The translations under genes were made by a program, and so were the position numbers. Shown in pieces: positions 1 through 6,503 of a stretch of DNA of 6,590 nucleotides (positions within the stretch are counted from its first letter, which is position 1; each line of letters opens with the position of its first letter). The stretch is from an uncultured Eubacteriales bacterium. GTDB taxonomy: Bacteria > Bacillota > Clostridia > Oscillospirales > RGIG7773. Below the pieces are notes generated by a model that saw nothing but the letters and a program-made list of their open reading frames with translations, ran no database searches and was not told the origin of the DNA. The stretch spans positions 1-6,590 of the forward strand of contig CAKTDK010000103.1 in assembly GCA_934541205.1 (NCBI GenBank), given 5' to 3'.

Positions 1-1097
1 ATATAATTTACGGAGACAATGCCCAAGGGAAAACCAATCTTCTCGAAATTTTTTATGTTTTTTCTCATGGAAAAGGATTCAGAAGTAAAAGCGATGGAGA
101 ACTTGTTTTATTTGATCAAGACAATTTTGATATTGAAATGGATTTTTACAAAGAAAAATTTTCTGAAGAAACTCTTTCTGTTGAAAAAGGGTTTAAAGAA
201 AACATAAAAGTTTTATATTCAAAATCTTTAAAAAAAGAAATATATTATAACTTCTCAAAAGTATCGAAGCTTTCTGAATTTTTAGGAGCTTTTAAATGCG
301 TTTTATTTACTCCTGAGCATTTAAATCTTGTAAAAGAAGGTCCTGTTGAAAAAAGAAAATTTCTTGACAGTGCTCTTTGTCAGCAAAGCGTTAAATATTT
401 TTCTTATATAGTAAATTATAATAAAATTTTAAAACAAAGAAATTTTTTGCTGAAAAATTTTTATGACAATGAAAATAATCGTTTGCTTTTGGATACTTAT
501 GATGGATATCTTGCAAAGTATGGATCTTTTATAGCAAAAACCAGATTTAAATTTTTAAAGGATATAACAAAAAACGCGATTGATTTTTACAGAGAAATAT
601 CTTCTGAAAAAGAAACTCTTTCTATGAAATATATTTCTTTTTTGGATGAAGATATGTTATCAGAAGAAACTTTTTCTGACGAAATTTTTTCCAGCGAAAA
701 AAGAATTTTTGAAAGATATTATGAAAAATTAAAAGCCGTAATAAATAAAGATATAGAAAAAAAATCTACAACTTTGGGAATTCATAAAGACGATATAAAA
801 TTCTATATAGATAAAAAAGACGTAAAATCCTTTGCGTCTCAAGGACAGCAGCGAAGCTGTGTTTTAGCTTTGAAGCTTGCGGAATGTGAAAATATTAAGG
901 AAAGATTTAATGATTATCCTGTACTTTTACTGGATGATATAATGAGTGAGCTTGATGTAAAAAGACAGGATTTTATAATAAATAATATAAAAAATAAACA
1001 GGTTATAATTACTCTTTGTGATTATGAAAGATTTAAAAATTTTGAAAAAGCTTCAATGTTTAAAGTTGAAAACGGAGTTATTAAAAAAGTTAATTAA
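1..1097 (+). CDS. recF: RecF, DNA replication and repair ATPase (5' end cut by window)
   Basis: RecF is a cytoplasmic SMC/ABC-like ATPase that, with RecO and RecR, helps load RecA at single-strand gaps. The frame is open from base 3 (bases 1-2 are the end of a split codon) and 364 residues are visible. Roughly 25 N-terminal residues are missing, judged from the usual Walker A position, so the start codon lies upstream of the window. The Walker A motif GDNAQGKTN is at bases 12-38. The family segment TPEHLNLVKEGP...KFLD follows near 310-370. The ABC signature SQGQQRS is at 837-857, and Walker B plus D-loop LLLDDIMSELD is at 924-956. An internal ATG at 138 would delete Walker A and is not the start. 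The total, near 390 residues, is slightly longer than B. subtilis RecF (about 370). One oddity is the usual GPHRDD motif, which reads GIHKDD here. Position before remB and gyrB is the standard Firmicute order. Identification is very secure. Confidence 0.97.
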   Translation, partial: IIYGDNAQGKTNLLEIFYVFSHGKGFRSKSDGELVLFDQDNFDIEMDFYKEKFSEETLSVEKGFKENIKVLYSKSLKKEIYYNFSKVSKLSEFLGAFKCVLFTPEHLNLVKEGPVEKRKFLDSALCQQSVKYFSYIVNYNKILKQRNFLLKNFYDNENNRLLLDTYDGYLAKYGSFIAKTRFKFLKDITKNAIDFYREISSEKETLSMKYISFLDEDMLSEETFSDEIFSSEKRIFERYYEKLKAVINKDIEKKSTTLGIHKDDIKFYIDKKDVKSFASQGQQRSCVLALKLAECENIKERFNDYPVLLLDDIMSELDVKRQDFIINNIKNKQVIITLCDYERFKNFEKASMFKVENGVIKKVN

Positions 1098-1129
1098 AAG
1101 ATTTATTATATAATTAACTAAAACTCCGT
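1072..1129. repeat. Nested inverted repeat at recF/remB junction
   Basis: Two perfect inverted repeats are nested here. The outer arms are ACGGAGTT (1072-1079) and AACTCCGT (1122-1129), 8 bp. The inner arms are AGTTAATTA (1088-1096) and TAATTAACT (1111-1119), 9 bp, with a 14-base loop. The outer left arm lies in the last codons of recF and the inner left arm covers most of its stop codon. The outer right arm ends one base before the remB Shine-Dalgarno run. No T-run follows, so it does not look like an intrinsic terminator. It could be an mRNA structure controlling remB/gyrB expression, or a protein operator. The arms are direct observation; function is inference. Confidence 0.6.
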
Positions 1130-1130
1130 A

Positions 1131-1136
1131 AGGGGG
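1131..1136 (+). promoter_or_regulatory. remB ribosome binding site
   Basis: AGGGGG lies 6 bases before the remB ATG at 1143, and the preceding A makes AAGGGGG, one base off the AAGGAGG consensus. It fixes the remB start. It abuts the base of the inverted repeat ending at 1129, so folding of that element could affect ribosome access. Confidence 0.8.
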
Positions 1137-1142
1137 AAATTT

Positions 1143-1433
1143 ATGTATCTTCATTTGGGACAGGAAATAGTGGTAAATCAAAGAGATATAGTAGCTATAT
1201 TTGATATGGATACTTCTACTATTTCAAAACATACAAGAGATTTTTTAAAAAAAGCCGAAGAAAAGAAAATAGTTTTCAATATATCGGATAATATTCCGAA
1301 TTCAATAGTTGTATGTACAATTCTCGGAAGTGAAGTAGTATATATTTCTCAGATTTCGACTCAGACTTTATATAAGAGAATGAGCTTTTTAGATATTTAT
1401 TCTCAGGAAAAAAGCCAGAAGGAGGCAAAATGA
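1143..1433 (+). CDS. remB: RemB-type extracellular matrix regulator (DUF370, YaaB-like)
   Basis: A 96-residue member of the DUF370 family. It begins MYLHLGQEIVV, contains RDIVAIFDMD (residues 14-23), then a basic helix region TRDFLKKAEEKK (31-42), and a core ending in SIVVC...VYISQISTQTLYKRM. This closely matches the pattern of B. subtilis YaaB/RemB, which starts MYIHLG, has RDIVGIFD and sits in the same place between recF and gyrB. In B. subtilis RemA and RemB are needed to activate matrix (biofilm) genes; RemA is a DNA-binding protein, while the direct action of RemB is less clear. The protein is slightly longer than the about 80-residue Bacillus form because of a charged, Lys/Glu/Gln-rich tail (about residues 88-96). 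No signal peptide or membrane segment is seen. It overlaps gyrB by 4 bases (ATGA), which suggests translational coupling. The target genes here cannot be known from the window. Confidence 0.9.
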   Translation: MYLHLGQEIVVNQRDIVAIFDMDTSTISKHTRDFLKKAEEKKIVFNISDNIPNSIVVCTILGSEVVYISQISTQTLYKRMSFLDIYSQEKSQKEAK

Positions 1434-1435
1434 TG
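1419..1435 (+). promoter_or_regulatory. gyrB ribosome binding site with tandem ATG starts
   Basis: AAGGAGG (1419-1425), a full match to the anti-Shine-Dalgarno complement, lies inside the 3' end of remB. Two consecutive ATG codons follow at 1430 and 1433, at spacings of 4 and 7 bases. The first overlaps the remB stop as ATGA. The second has the more usual spacing, so GyrB may start at either Met; the products differ by one residue. Confidence 0.8.
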
Positions 1436-3355
1436 GAAAACGAAAATATGAATACAAAAGTTGAGGAAGATTACGGAGCCGGTCAGATACAGGTGCTTGA
1501 AGGTCTTGAAGCTGTAAGAAAAAGACCGGGTATGTACATCGGTTCAACTTCTCAAAGAGGTCTGCATCATCTTGTTTATGAAATAGTTGATAATTCCATT
1601 GACGAAGCTCTTGCGGGATTTTGTAAAAATATAAACGTAAGAATCCTTGAAGGAAATATTGTTGAAGTAGAAGACGACGGAAGAGGTATTCCTTTGGGAC
1701 TTCATCCGAAAATGGGAATTCCTGCGGTTGAAGTTGTATTTACGGTTCTTCATGCAGGAGGAAAATTCGGAGGAGGAGGATATAAGGTCTCAGGAGGACT
1801 TCACGGAGTCGGAGCTTCGGTTGTAAATGCTCTTTCAAAATGGCTTGAAGTTGAAATTTCCGACGGAGAATATACATATTATCAAAGATATGAAAGAGGA
1901 AAAACTGCAGTTAAGCTTGAAAAAAGACAAAAGACAGAAAAAAGAGGTACTCTTGTAAGATTTCTGGCTGATGATGAAATTTTTGAAACATTGGATTATG
2001 ATTATGATGTTCTTTTAAAAAGACTTCGCGAACAGGCGTTTTTAAACGGCGGTATAAAAATTATTTTTGAAGATAAAAGAAAAGACAGAGAAAAAGAAAA
2101 TACTCTTCATTATGAAGGTGGAATCAAAAGCTTTGTTTCACATATAAACAAAAATAGAGAAGCTTTATTTGATGACGTTATATATCTTTCAGCAGCAAAG
2201 GAAGACAGTGAGGCTGAAATAGCTTTTCAGTATACGGATAGGTATGATGAAACAATTCTTTCATTTGCAAATAATATTCATACAACCGAAGGCGGAACTC
2301 ATGAAATAGGATTTAAAACCGGACTTTCAAAGGCAGTAACCGATTACTGCAAAAAACATCAGTTTATAAAAGAAGATGATAAAAGTCTTACAGCAGAAGA
2401 TATAAGAGAAGGTATAACAGTAGTAATTTCCGTAAAGCTTACAGAAGCTCAGTTTGAAGGGCAGACAAAAACAAAACTTGGAAATTCATTTATGAGAACT
2501 ACGGTGTATAATCTAATGACGTCAAAATTTTCTGATTTTCTTGAAGAAAATCCAACCATTGCAAAAGCAATAGTTGATAAAGCAATGCTTGCTGCAAGAG
2601 TACGTGAAGAAGCAAGAAAAGCAAGAGATTTGACGAGAAGAAAAAGCGCTCTTGAATCCTCCTCTCTTCCGGGAAAACTTGTTGACTGTCAGAATAAAGA
2701 CAGATCAAAAACCGAAATATATATAGTTGAGGGAGATTCAGCGGGAGGAAGCGCAAAACAAGGAAGAGACAATACTTTTCAGGCAATACTTCCTCTATGG
2801 GGAAAAATGCTTAACGTAGAAAAAGCAAGAATAGATAAAGTTATTGGAAACGAAAAACTTATGCCTGTAATTCTTGCGCTTGGCTGCGGTGTCGGAGAAG
2901 AAATAAATCTTGAAAAGCTTCGTTATGGAAAAATTATAATTATGGCCGATGCGGATGTTGACGGTTCTCATATCAGAACGCTTCTTTTGACTTTCTTTTT
3001 TAGGTTTATGAGACCTTTGATTGAAAACGGACATATATTCCTTGCTCAGCCTCCTCTTTATAAAATTTTTAAAGGCAAAAATTTTAAATATGCTTTTACA
3101 GATGAAGAAAGAGATGAAATTTTAAAAGAAATGCCTGACGCTCAGATACAAAGATATAAAGGTCTTGGAGAAATGAACTCGGATCAGCTTTGGGAAACTA
3201 CTATGGACCCTGCAACAAGAACAATGAAAAGGGTTACTATGGAAGACGCTATGGAAGCTGATGAAACATTTACTATGCTTATGGGAGATAAGGTTGAACC
3301 AAGACGTGAATTTATTGAAACCAACGCAGGTTATGTAAGTAATCTTGATATATAA
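1430..3355 (+). CDS. gyrB: DNA gyrase subunit B (ATPase and Toprim subunit)
   Basis: GyrB supplies the ATPase and the metal-binding part of the cleavage site in the A2B2 gyrase, which drives negative supercoiling. At 641 residues it is the short Gram-positive form, lacking the about 165-residue insert of E. coli GyrB. The GHKL ATPase domain (about 12-230) has the catalytic Glu51 and Asn55 in YEIVDNSIDEALAG, Asp82 in EDDGRGIP, and the Gly-rich ATP lid near 110-128. The transducer domain ends in QTKTKLGN with Lys347. The Toprim domain (about 428-540) has EGDSAGG with Glu434, and DADVDGSH with Asp507, Asp509 and Asp511. The C-terminal part has RYKGLGEM and ends in the family's usual REFIE...NLDI tail. 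The odd residue is Trp457 in PLWGKMLNVEKAR, where E. coli has Lys447 and many Gram-positives have Arg. It is translationally coupled to remB and followed after 17 bases by an unknown gene. It is GyrB rather than ParE, given linkage to recF and gyrA. Confidence 0.98.
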   Translation: MMENENMNTKVEEDYGAGQIQVLEGLEAVRKRPGMYIGSTSQRGLHHLVYEIVDNSIDEALAGFCKNINVRILEGNIVEVEDDGRGIPLGLHPKMGIPAVEVVFTVLHAGGKFGGGGYKVSGGLHGVGASVVNALSKWLEVEISDGEYTYYQRYERGKTAVKLEKRQKTEKRGTLVRFLADDEIFETLDYDYDVLLKRLREQAFLNGGIKIIFEDKRKDREKENTLHYEGGIKSFVSHINKNREALFDDVIYLSAAKEDSEAEIAFQYTDRYDETILSFANNIHTTEGGTHEIGFKTGLSKAVTDYCKKHQFIKEDDKSLTAEDIREGITVVISVKLTEAQFEGQTKTKLGNSFMRTTVYNLMTSKFSDFLEENPTIAKAIVDKAMLAARVREEARKARDLTRRKSALESSSLPGKLVDCQNKDRSKTEIYIVEGDSAGGSAKQGRDNTFQAILPLWGKMLNVEKARIDKVIGNEKLMPVILALGCGVGEEINLEKLRYGKIIIMADADVDGSHIRTLLLTFFFRFMRPLIENGHIFLAQPPLYKIFKGKNFKYAFTDEERDEILKEMPDAQIQRYKGLGEMNSDQLWETTMDPATRTMKRVTMEDAMEADETFTMLMGDKVEPRREFIETNAGYVSNLDI

Positions 3356-3372
3356 AATTTATAGGTGATATA

Positions 3373-3813
3373 ATGGTTATTCGCAAAGGAGCTTTTAAGG
3401 AAGCGGCGGAATTCATTTCTTCAAGTTATGTTTATTATGAAAATAAAAAAACATACAACGAAGAGTATATTTGTTTTAGAATATACGAAATGTATTATAA
3501 ACATAACAAAGAAATAATTTGGTCCAGCGAAGATGACAATAAAATTCAGCGATTTTACGACATAAGCGAAAAACGAAAAAATCAACTTGAAAACGATGAA
3601 GTATTTGAACTTTACGAAGATATTTTATATATTGAGATAGGTTTTGAAAAAGCAGAAAAAAAGCAGACCCTTGAAAGTATAGATATACTTTTTGATGTTT
3701 TGAAATATTACGGATATGAAAATAAGCCGAAAAAGAAAGAACTCATAAAAAAGACAAAGGAGTTTTTTAAAAATCAAAAAAAGGGAAAGCGGTTTAAAGG
3801 AGCGAAAAATTAA
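3373..3813 (+). CDS. Unrecognised 146-residue protein between gyrB and gyrA
   Basis: I do not recognise this protein. It looks like a real gene: AGGTGA (3363-3368) sits 4 bases before the ATG, the frame fills nearly all of the gap between gyrB and gyrA, and it overlaps gyrA by one base (TAATG). The protein is cytoplasmic in appearance, with no signal peptide or hydrophobic segment. It is unusually aromatic (14 Tyr, 10 Phe, 1 Trp) and rich in Lys and Glu, and looks largely helical. The middle is acidic (about 71-104), while 14 of the last 29 residues are Lys or Arg, a tail that could bind nucleic acid. It has a single Cys (about residue 34) and no metal-binding cluster or recognisable catalytic motif. 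Its place suggests co-expression with gyrase, for example as an accessory or regulatory factor, but that is only guilt by association; it may be a lineage-specific protein of unrelated function. Confidence 0.75.
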   Translation: MVIRKGAFKEAAEFISSSYVYYENKKTYNEEYICFRIYEMYYKHNKEIIWSSEDDNKIQRFYDISEKRKNQLENDEVFELYEDILYIEIGFEKAEKKQTLESIDILFDVLKYYGYENKPKKKELIKKTKEFFKNQKKGKRFKGAKN

Positions 3814-3815
3814 TG
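3796..3815 (+). promoter_or_regulatory. gyrA ribosome binding site inside the upstream gene, with TAATG junction
   Basis: AAAGGAG (3796-3802) lies in the last codons of the unknown gene, 10 bases before the gyrA ATG at 3813. The stop of the upstream gene and the gyrA start share one base (TAATG, 3811-3815). This is a typical arrangement for translational coupling, so ribosomes finishing the small gene probably help start gyrA. It fixes the gyrA start. Confidence 0.75.
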
Positions 3816-6287
3816 AACATAATAGAAGGCGAACATATAGTTGACGTAGACGTTAACGAAGAGGTAAGAGATTCATTCTTACAGTATGCAATGAGCGTAA
3901 TAGTAGCCCGTGCGCTTCCTGATGTAAGAGACGGATTAAAACCGGTACACAGGAGAATACTTTTTTCATCTTTTGAAGACGGTCATACTCCGGATAAACC
4001 TTATAATAAATCAGCGGCAACAGTAGGAACTGTGCTTGCAAAATATCATCCTCACGGCGACGCTTCCGTTTATGATGCAATGGTAAGACTTGCTCAGGAT
4101 TTTTCTCTAAGATATCCTCTTATAGACGGTCAGGGAAACTTCGGTTCAATTGACGGTGACGCCCCTGCCGCATATCGTTACACCGAAGCAAGACTTTCAA
4201 AAATGTCGATGCATCTTTTATCGGATATTTATAAAGAAACGGTTGATTTCGGACCGAGTTTTGATGACAAAAGACAGGAACCTCAGGTTCTTCCGTCAAG
4301 ATTTCCAAATCTTCTTGTAAACGGGTCAACAGGTATAGCGGTAGGTATGGCTACGTCTATTCCTCCTCATAATTTAAACGAGGTAATTGACGCTATCACG
4401 ATGATGATTGATAATCCTAACTGTGAAATAAGTGATATAATGGAAATTATCCAAGGCCCTGATTTTCCAACAGGCGGAATCGTTATGGGAAAAGCGGGTA
4501 TAAGGGCGGCTTATTATACAGGAAGAGGCAAAATAACTTTAAGAGCAAAAGCTCATATTGAAGAAACAAAAAATGACAGATATCAGATAGTTGTAACTGA
4601 AATTCCTTATATGGTAAATAAGTCAAAGCTTGTAGAAGGTATTGCAGAATGTCATAAAACTAAAAGAATAGAAGGAATTGACGATCTTCACGACAATACG
4701 GGAAGAAATGGACTTGAAATAATTATAAAGCTTAAAAAAGACGCAAATCCTCAGGTAGTGTTGAACAGGCTTTATTCTTATACTCAGCTTCAGACTACAG
4801 TTTCTGTTATTATGCTTGCTCTTGTCAACGGACAGCCGAAAATACTTAATCTTAAGGAAATGCTTGAAGAATATATCGATTTCCAAAGAGAAGTAATTAC
4901 AAGAAGAACTCAGTTTGATTTAAAGAAAGCTCAGGACAGAGCTCATATTCTTGAAGGTTACAGAAAAGCTCTTGACCATATTGATGAAGTTGTAAAAATA
5001 ATAAGAGCTTCAAAAACTATTGGGGAAGCAAAATCAGCATTAATAGAAAGATTTGAATTTTCGGATATTCAGGCTCAAAGAATCGTAGAGATGAGACTTG
5101 GACAATTAACAGGACTTTCCCGCCAGGAAATCAATGATGAATATGATGAAAAAATGGCTCTTATTGAGGATTATACCGATATACTTTCAAAACCTGTCAG
5201 AGTTGATAATATAATTAAAGAAGAAATAAACGAAATAAAAGAAAAATTCGGTGATGACAGAAGAACGGAAATCTGTCCGATTTCAAATGAAATTGATATT
5301 GAAGATTTGATTGAAGAGGAAGAATGTGTAATAACTTTAACTCATTTCGGATATATAAAAAGACTTCCTGTAAATACTTATAAAGCTCAGCACAGAGGCG
5401 GCAGAGGAATCGCTGCCATGACCACAAGAGAAGAAGATTTTGTCGAAGAGCTTTTTATGGCATCAACCCATGATATTATAATGTTCTTTACTTCAAAAGG
5501 AAGAGTTTATAAACTGAAAGGATATGAAATTCCCGAATCATCCAGAACAGCAAAAGGAATGAATATAATAAACCTTTTGGAAATGGACGCAGATGAAAAA
5601 ATTTCAGCGATGATAAAAATCCGTGATTTTGAAAATCAGTTTCTTGTTATGGTTACCAAAAACGGTATAATCAAACGTACAGCAATTGAAGAATATTCTT
5701 CTACGAGAAAAGGCGGCGTAAGAGCAATAGTTCTTGACGAAGACGACAGCCTTGTAAGAGTAAAACTTACAACAGGAGAAGAAAATCTTATAATCGGAAC
5801 AAGACAAGGCCAGGCGATTAAGTTTTCCGAACAGGATGTCCGTACAATGGGCCGTGTAACTCGAGGAGTTAGAGGTATAAGACTTAAAGATGACGACTAT
5901 GTCGTAGGTATGAGCAAAACTGATGAAAATGGAAAACTTCTTATAGTAACAGAAAACGGATATGCAAAACGTACTGAAATATCAGAATTTAAACTTCAAA
6001 GCAGAGGCGGTAAAGGTGTAACAAGCTATGCATTATCTGAAAAAACAGGCCTTGTTGCTGGATTAAAAGTAGTAAATGAAGATGAAGATATAATGATAAT
6101 TTCATCAGACGGAATAATAATCCGTATGCCAGTATCAGAAATAAATGTTTATAAGAGAGTTACTCAGGGAGTTAAAGTAATGCGTCTTAATGAAGGCGTC
6201 AAAGTAGTTACAATCGGTAAAACTGCTAAAGAAGATGAGGAAGAGCATACTTTAAGTCAGGAAGAAGAAACTCAGCCGGAAGAATAA
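3813..6287 (+). CDS. gyrA: DNA gyrase subunit A (DNA cleavage and wrapping subunit)
   Basis: GyrA cleaves and rejoins the gate DNA segment and wraps DNA so that gyrase supercoils negatively. It has 824 residues, the usual length. The winged-helix region has RALPDVRDGLKPVHRR (33-48) with Arg33, and the quinolone-determining region YHPHGDASVYD (78-88). The catalytic Tyr123 lies in AAYRYTEARL. The tower domain (about 160-350) and coiled-coil gate (about 360-490) follow. The C-terminal beta-pinwheel (about 500-803) carries the GyrA box QHRGGRG at 526-532, which distinguishes it from ParC, plus a second near-box QSRGGKG at 729-735 and weaker blade equivalents. The tail is acidic, with 10 of the last 20 residues Asp or Glu. 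Odd residues are Ala84 at the E. coli Ser83 position, and Thr73 and Tyr121 where E. coli has Asp72 and Met120. The frame is intact, and translation is coupled to the unknown gene upstream. Identification is essentially certain. Confidence 0.99.
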   Translation: MNIIEGEHIVDVDVNEEVRDSFLQYAMSVIVARALPDVRDGLKPVHRRILFSSFEDGHTPDKPYNKSAATVGTVLAKYHPHGDASVYDAMVRLAQDFSLRYPLIDGQGNFGSIDGDAPAAYRYTEARLSKMSMHLLSDIYKETVDFGPSFDDKRQEPQVLPSRFPNLLVNGSTGIAVGMATSIPPHNLNEVIDAITMMIDNPNCEISDIMEIIQGPDFPTGGIVMGKAGIRAAYYTGRGKITLRAKAHIEETKNDRYQIVVTEIPYMVNKSKLVEGIAECHKTKRIEGIDDLHDNTGRNGLEIIIKLKKDANPQVVLNRLYSYTQLQTTVSVIMLALVNGQPKILNLKEMLEEYIDFQREVITRRTQFDLKKAQDRAHILEGYRKALDHIDEVVKIIRASKTIGEAKSALIERFEFSDIQAQRIVEMRLGQLTGLSRQEINDEYDEKMALIEDYTDILSKPVRVDNIIKEEINEIKEKFGDDRRTEICPISNEIDIEDLIEEEECVITLTHFGYIKRLPVNTYKAQHRGGRGIAAMTTREEDFVEELFMASTHDIIMFFTSKGRVYKLKGYEIPESSRTAKGMNIINLLEMDADEKISAMIKIRDFENQFLVMVTKNGIIKRTAIEEYSSTRKGGVRAIVLDEDDSLVRVKLTTGEENLIIGTRQGQAIKFSEQDVRTMGRVTRGVRGIRLKDDDYVVGMSKTDENGKLLIVTENGYAKRTEISEFKLQSRGGKGVTSYALSEKTGLVAGLKVVNEDEDIMIISSDGIIIRMPVSEINVYKRVTQGVKVMRLNEGVKVVTIGKTAKEDEEEHTLSQEEETQPEE

Positions 6288-6313
6288 TTATAATTTCGTT
6301 ATTATAGTTTTTT
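6286..6313 (+). terminator. Weak AT-only hairpin plus T-run after gyrA
   Basis: The gyrA stop codon leads into a 9 bp stem (6286-6294 with 6301-6309, including one T/G wobble) with loop TTCGTT. A T-run overlaps and follows the right arm (6308-6313). The layout is like an intrinsic terminator, but the stem has almost no G/C pairs, so it would be weak. Confidence 0.3.
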
Positions 6314-6322
6314 CAAAATTTT

Positions 6323-6340
6323 TTCGGAAATCATTCCGAA
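6323..6340. terminator. Small hairpin downstream of gyrA
   Basis: Perfect 7 bp inverted repeat TTCGGAA (6323-6329) and TTCCGAA (6334-6340) with loop ATCA. It is followed by only three T residues on the + strand and by a longer T-run (6319-6324) on the opposite side. It may act as an RNA 3'-end structure or weak terminator for gyrA; the pairing is clear, the role is not. Confidence 0.35.
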
Positions 6341-6399
6341 TTTCAGTTTGAACTTTAGTGAAAAAATGATTAGTTCTTTATGAAATCTTTTTTCAAAAC

Positions 6400-6436
6400 G
6401 GCAAAGCTCCTCTGATAAAATCAGAGAAGCTTTGCC
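6400..6436. terminator. Strong hairpin, terminator-like, orientation uncertain
   Basis: This is the strongest hairpin of the window: a 17 bp stem (6400-6416 with 6420-6436) with a 3-base loop and one mismatch, c6409 against a6427. It begins GGCAAAGCT and ends AGCTTTGCC. On the + strand no T-run follows directly; the nearest is six T at 6455-6460, 18 bases on. Read on the - strand, the mismatch becomes a G/U wobble and the stem is followed by GTTTTG. It may therefore end a gene entering from the right on the - strand, or both directions imperfectly. Confidence 0.5.
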
Positions 6437-6503
6437 TAATAAAAATATATTGGATTTTTTGCGGAAAAGCCTTTTTATAATTTTTCAAATTCTAAAGAAT
6501 TTT

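Noticed and set aside
19..207. A second forward open frame at the left edge with its own ATG
   Set aside because: It lies out of frame inside recF, whose continuous frame from base 3 carries a perfect Walker A motif; the short frame has no recognisable content.
160..700. Recurring Ser/Glu phrases in RecF (SEETLS, EKETLS, SEETFS)
   Set aside because: Short and low in complexity, in variable parts of the protein; likely compositional bias of an AT-rich genome rather than an internal duplication.
1109..1114. Perfect TATAAT in the recF-remB spacer, a possible promoter for remB-gyrB
   Set aside because: No acceptable -35 hexamer at 16-18 bases upstream and no extended -10; such a hexamer is expected by chance in this AT-rich spacer and it lies in the loop/arm of the inverted repeat.
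1544..3034. Several minus-strand open frames of 69-95 codons inside gyrB
   Set aside because: They are antisense shadows of a fully conserved gene, with low-complexity translations and no ribosome binding site seen.
3853..5807. Minus-strand open frames of 67-87 codons inside gyrA
   Set aside because: Same reason: antisense to a highly conserved gene and without family features.
6348..6376. TTGAAC followed 17 bases later by TAGTTC as a promoter downstream of gyrA
   Set aside because: The -10 match is poor and no gene follows within the window.
6452..6476. GG-TTTT / AAAA-CC hairpin followed by TTTTT as a terminator
   Set aside because: The six pairs include only two G/C pairs and an A/G mismatch, so the stem is too weak to call, although the T-run is suggestive.
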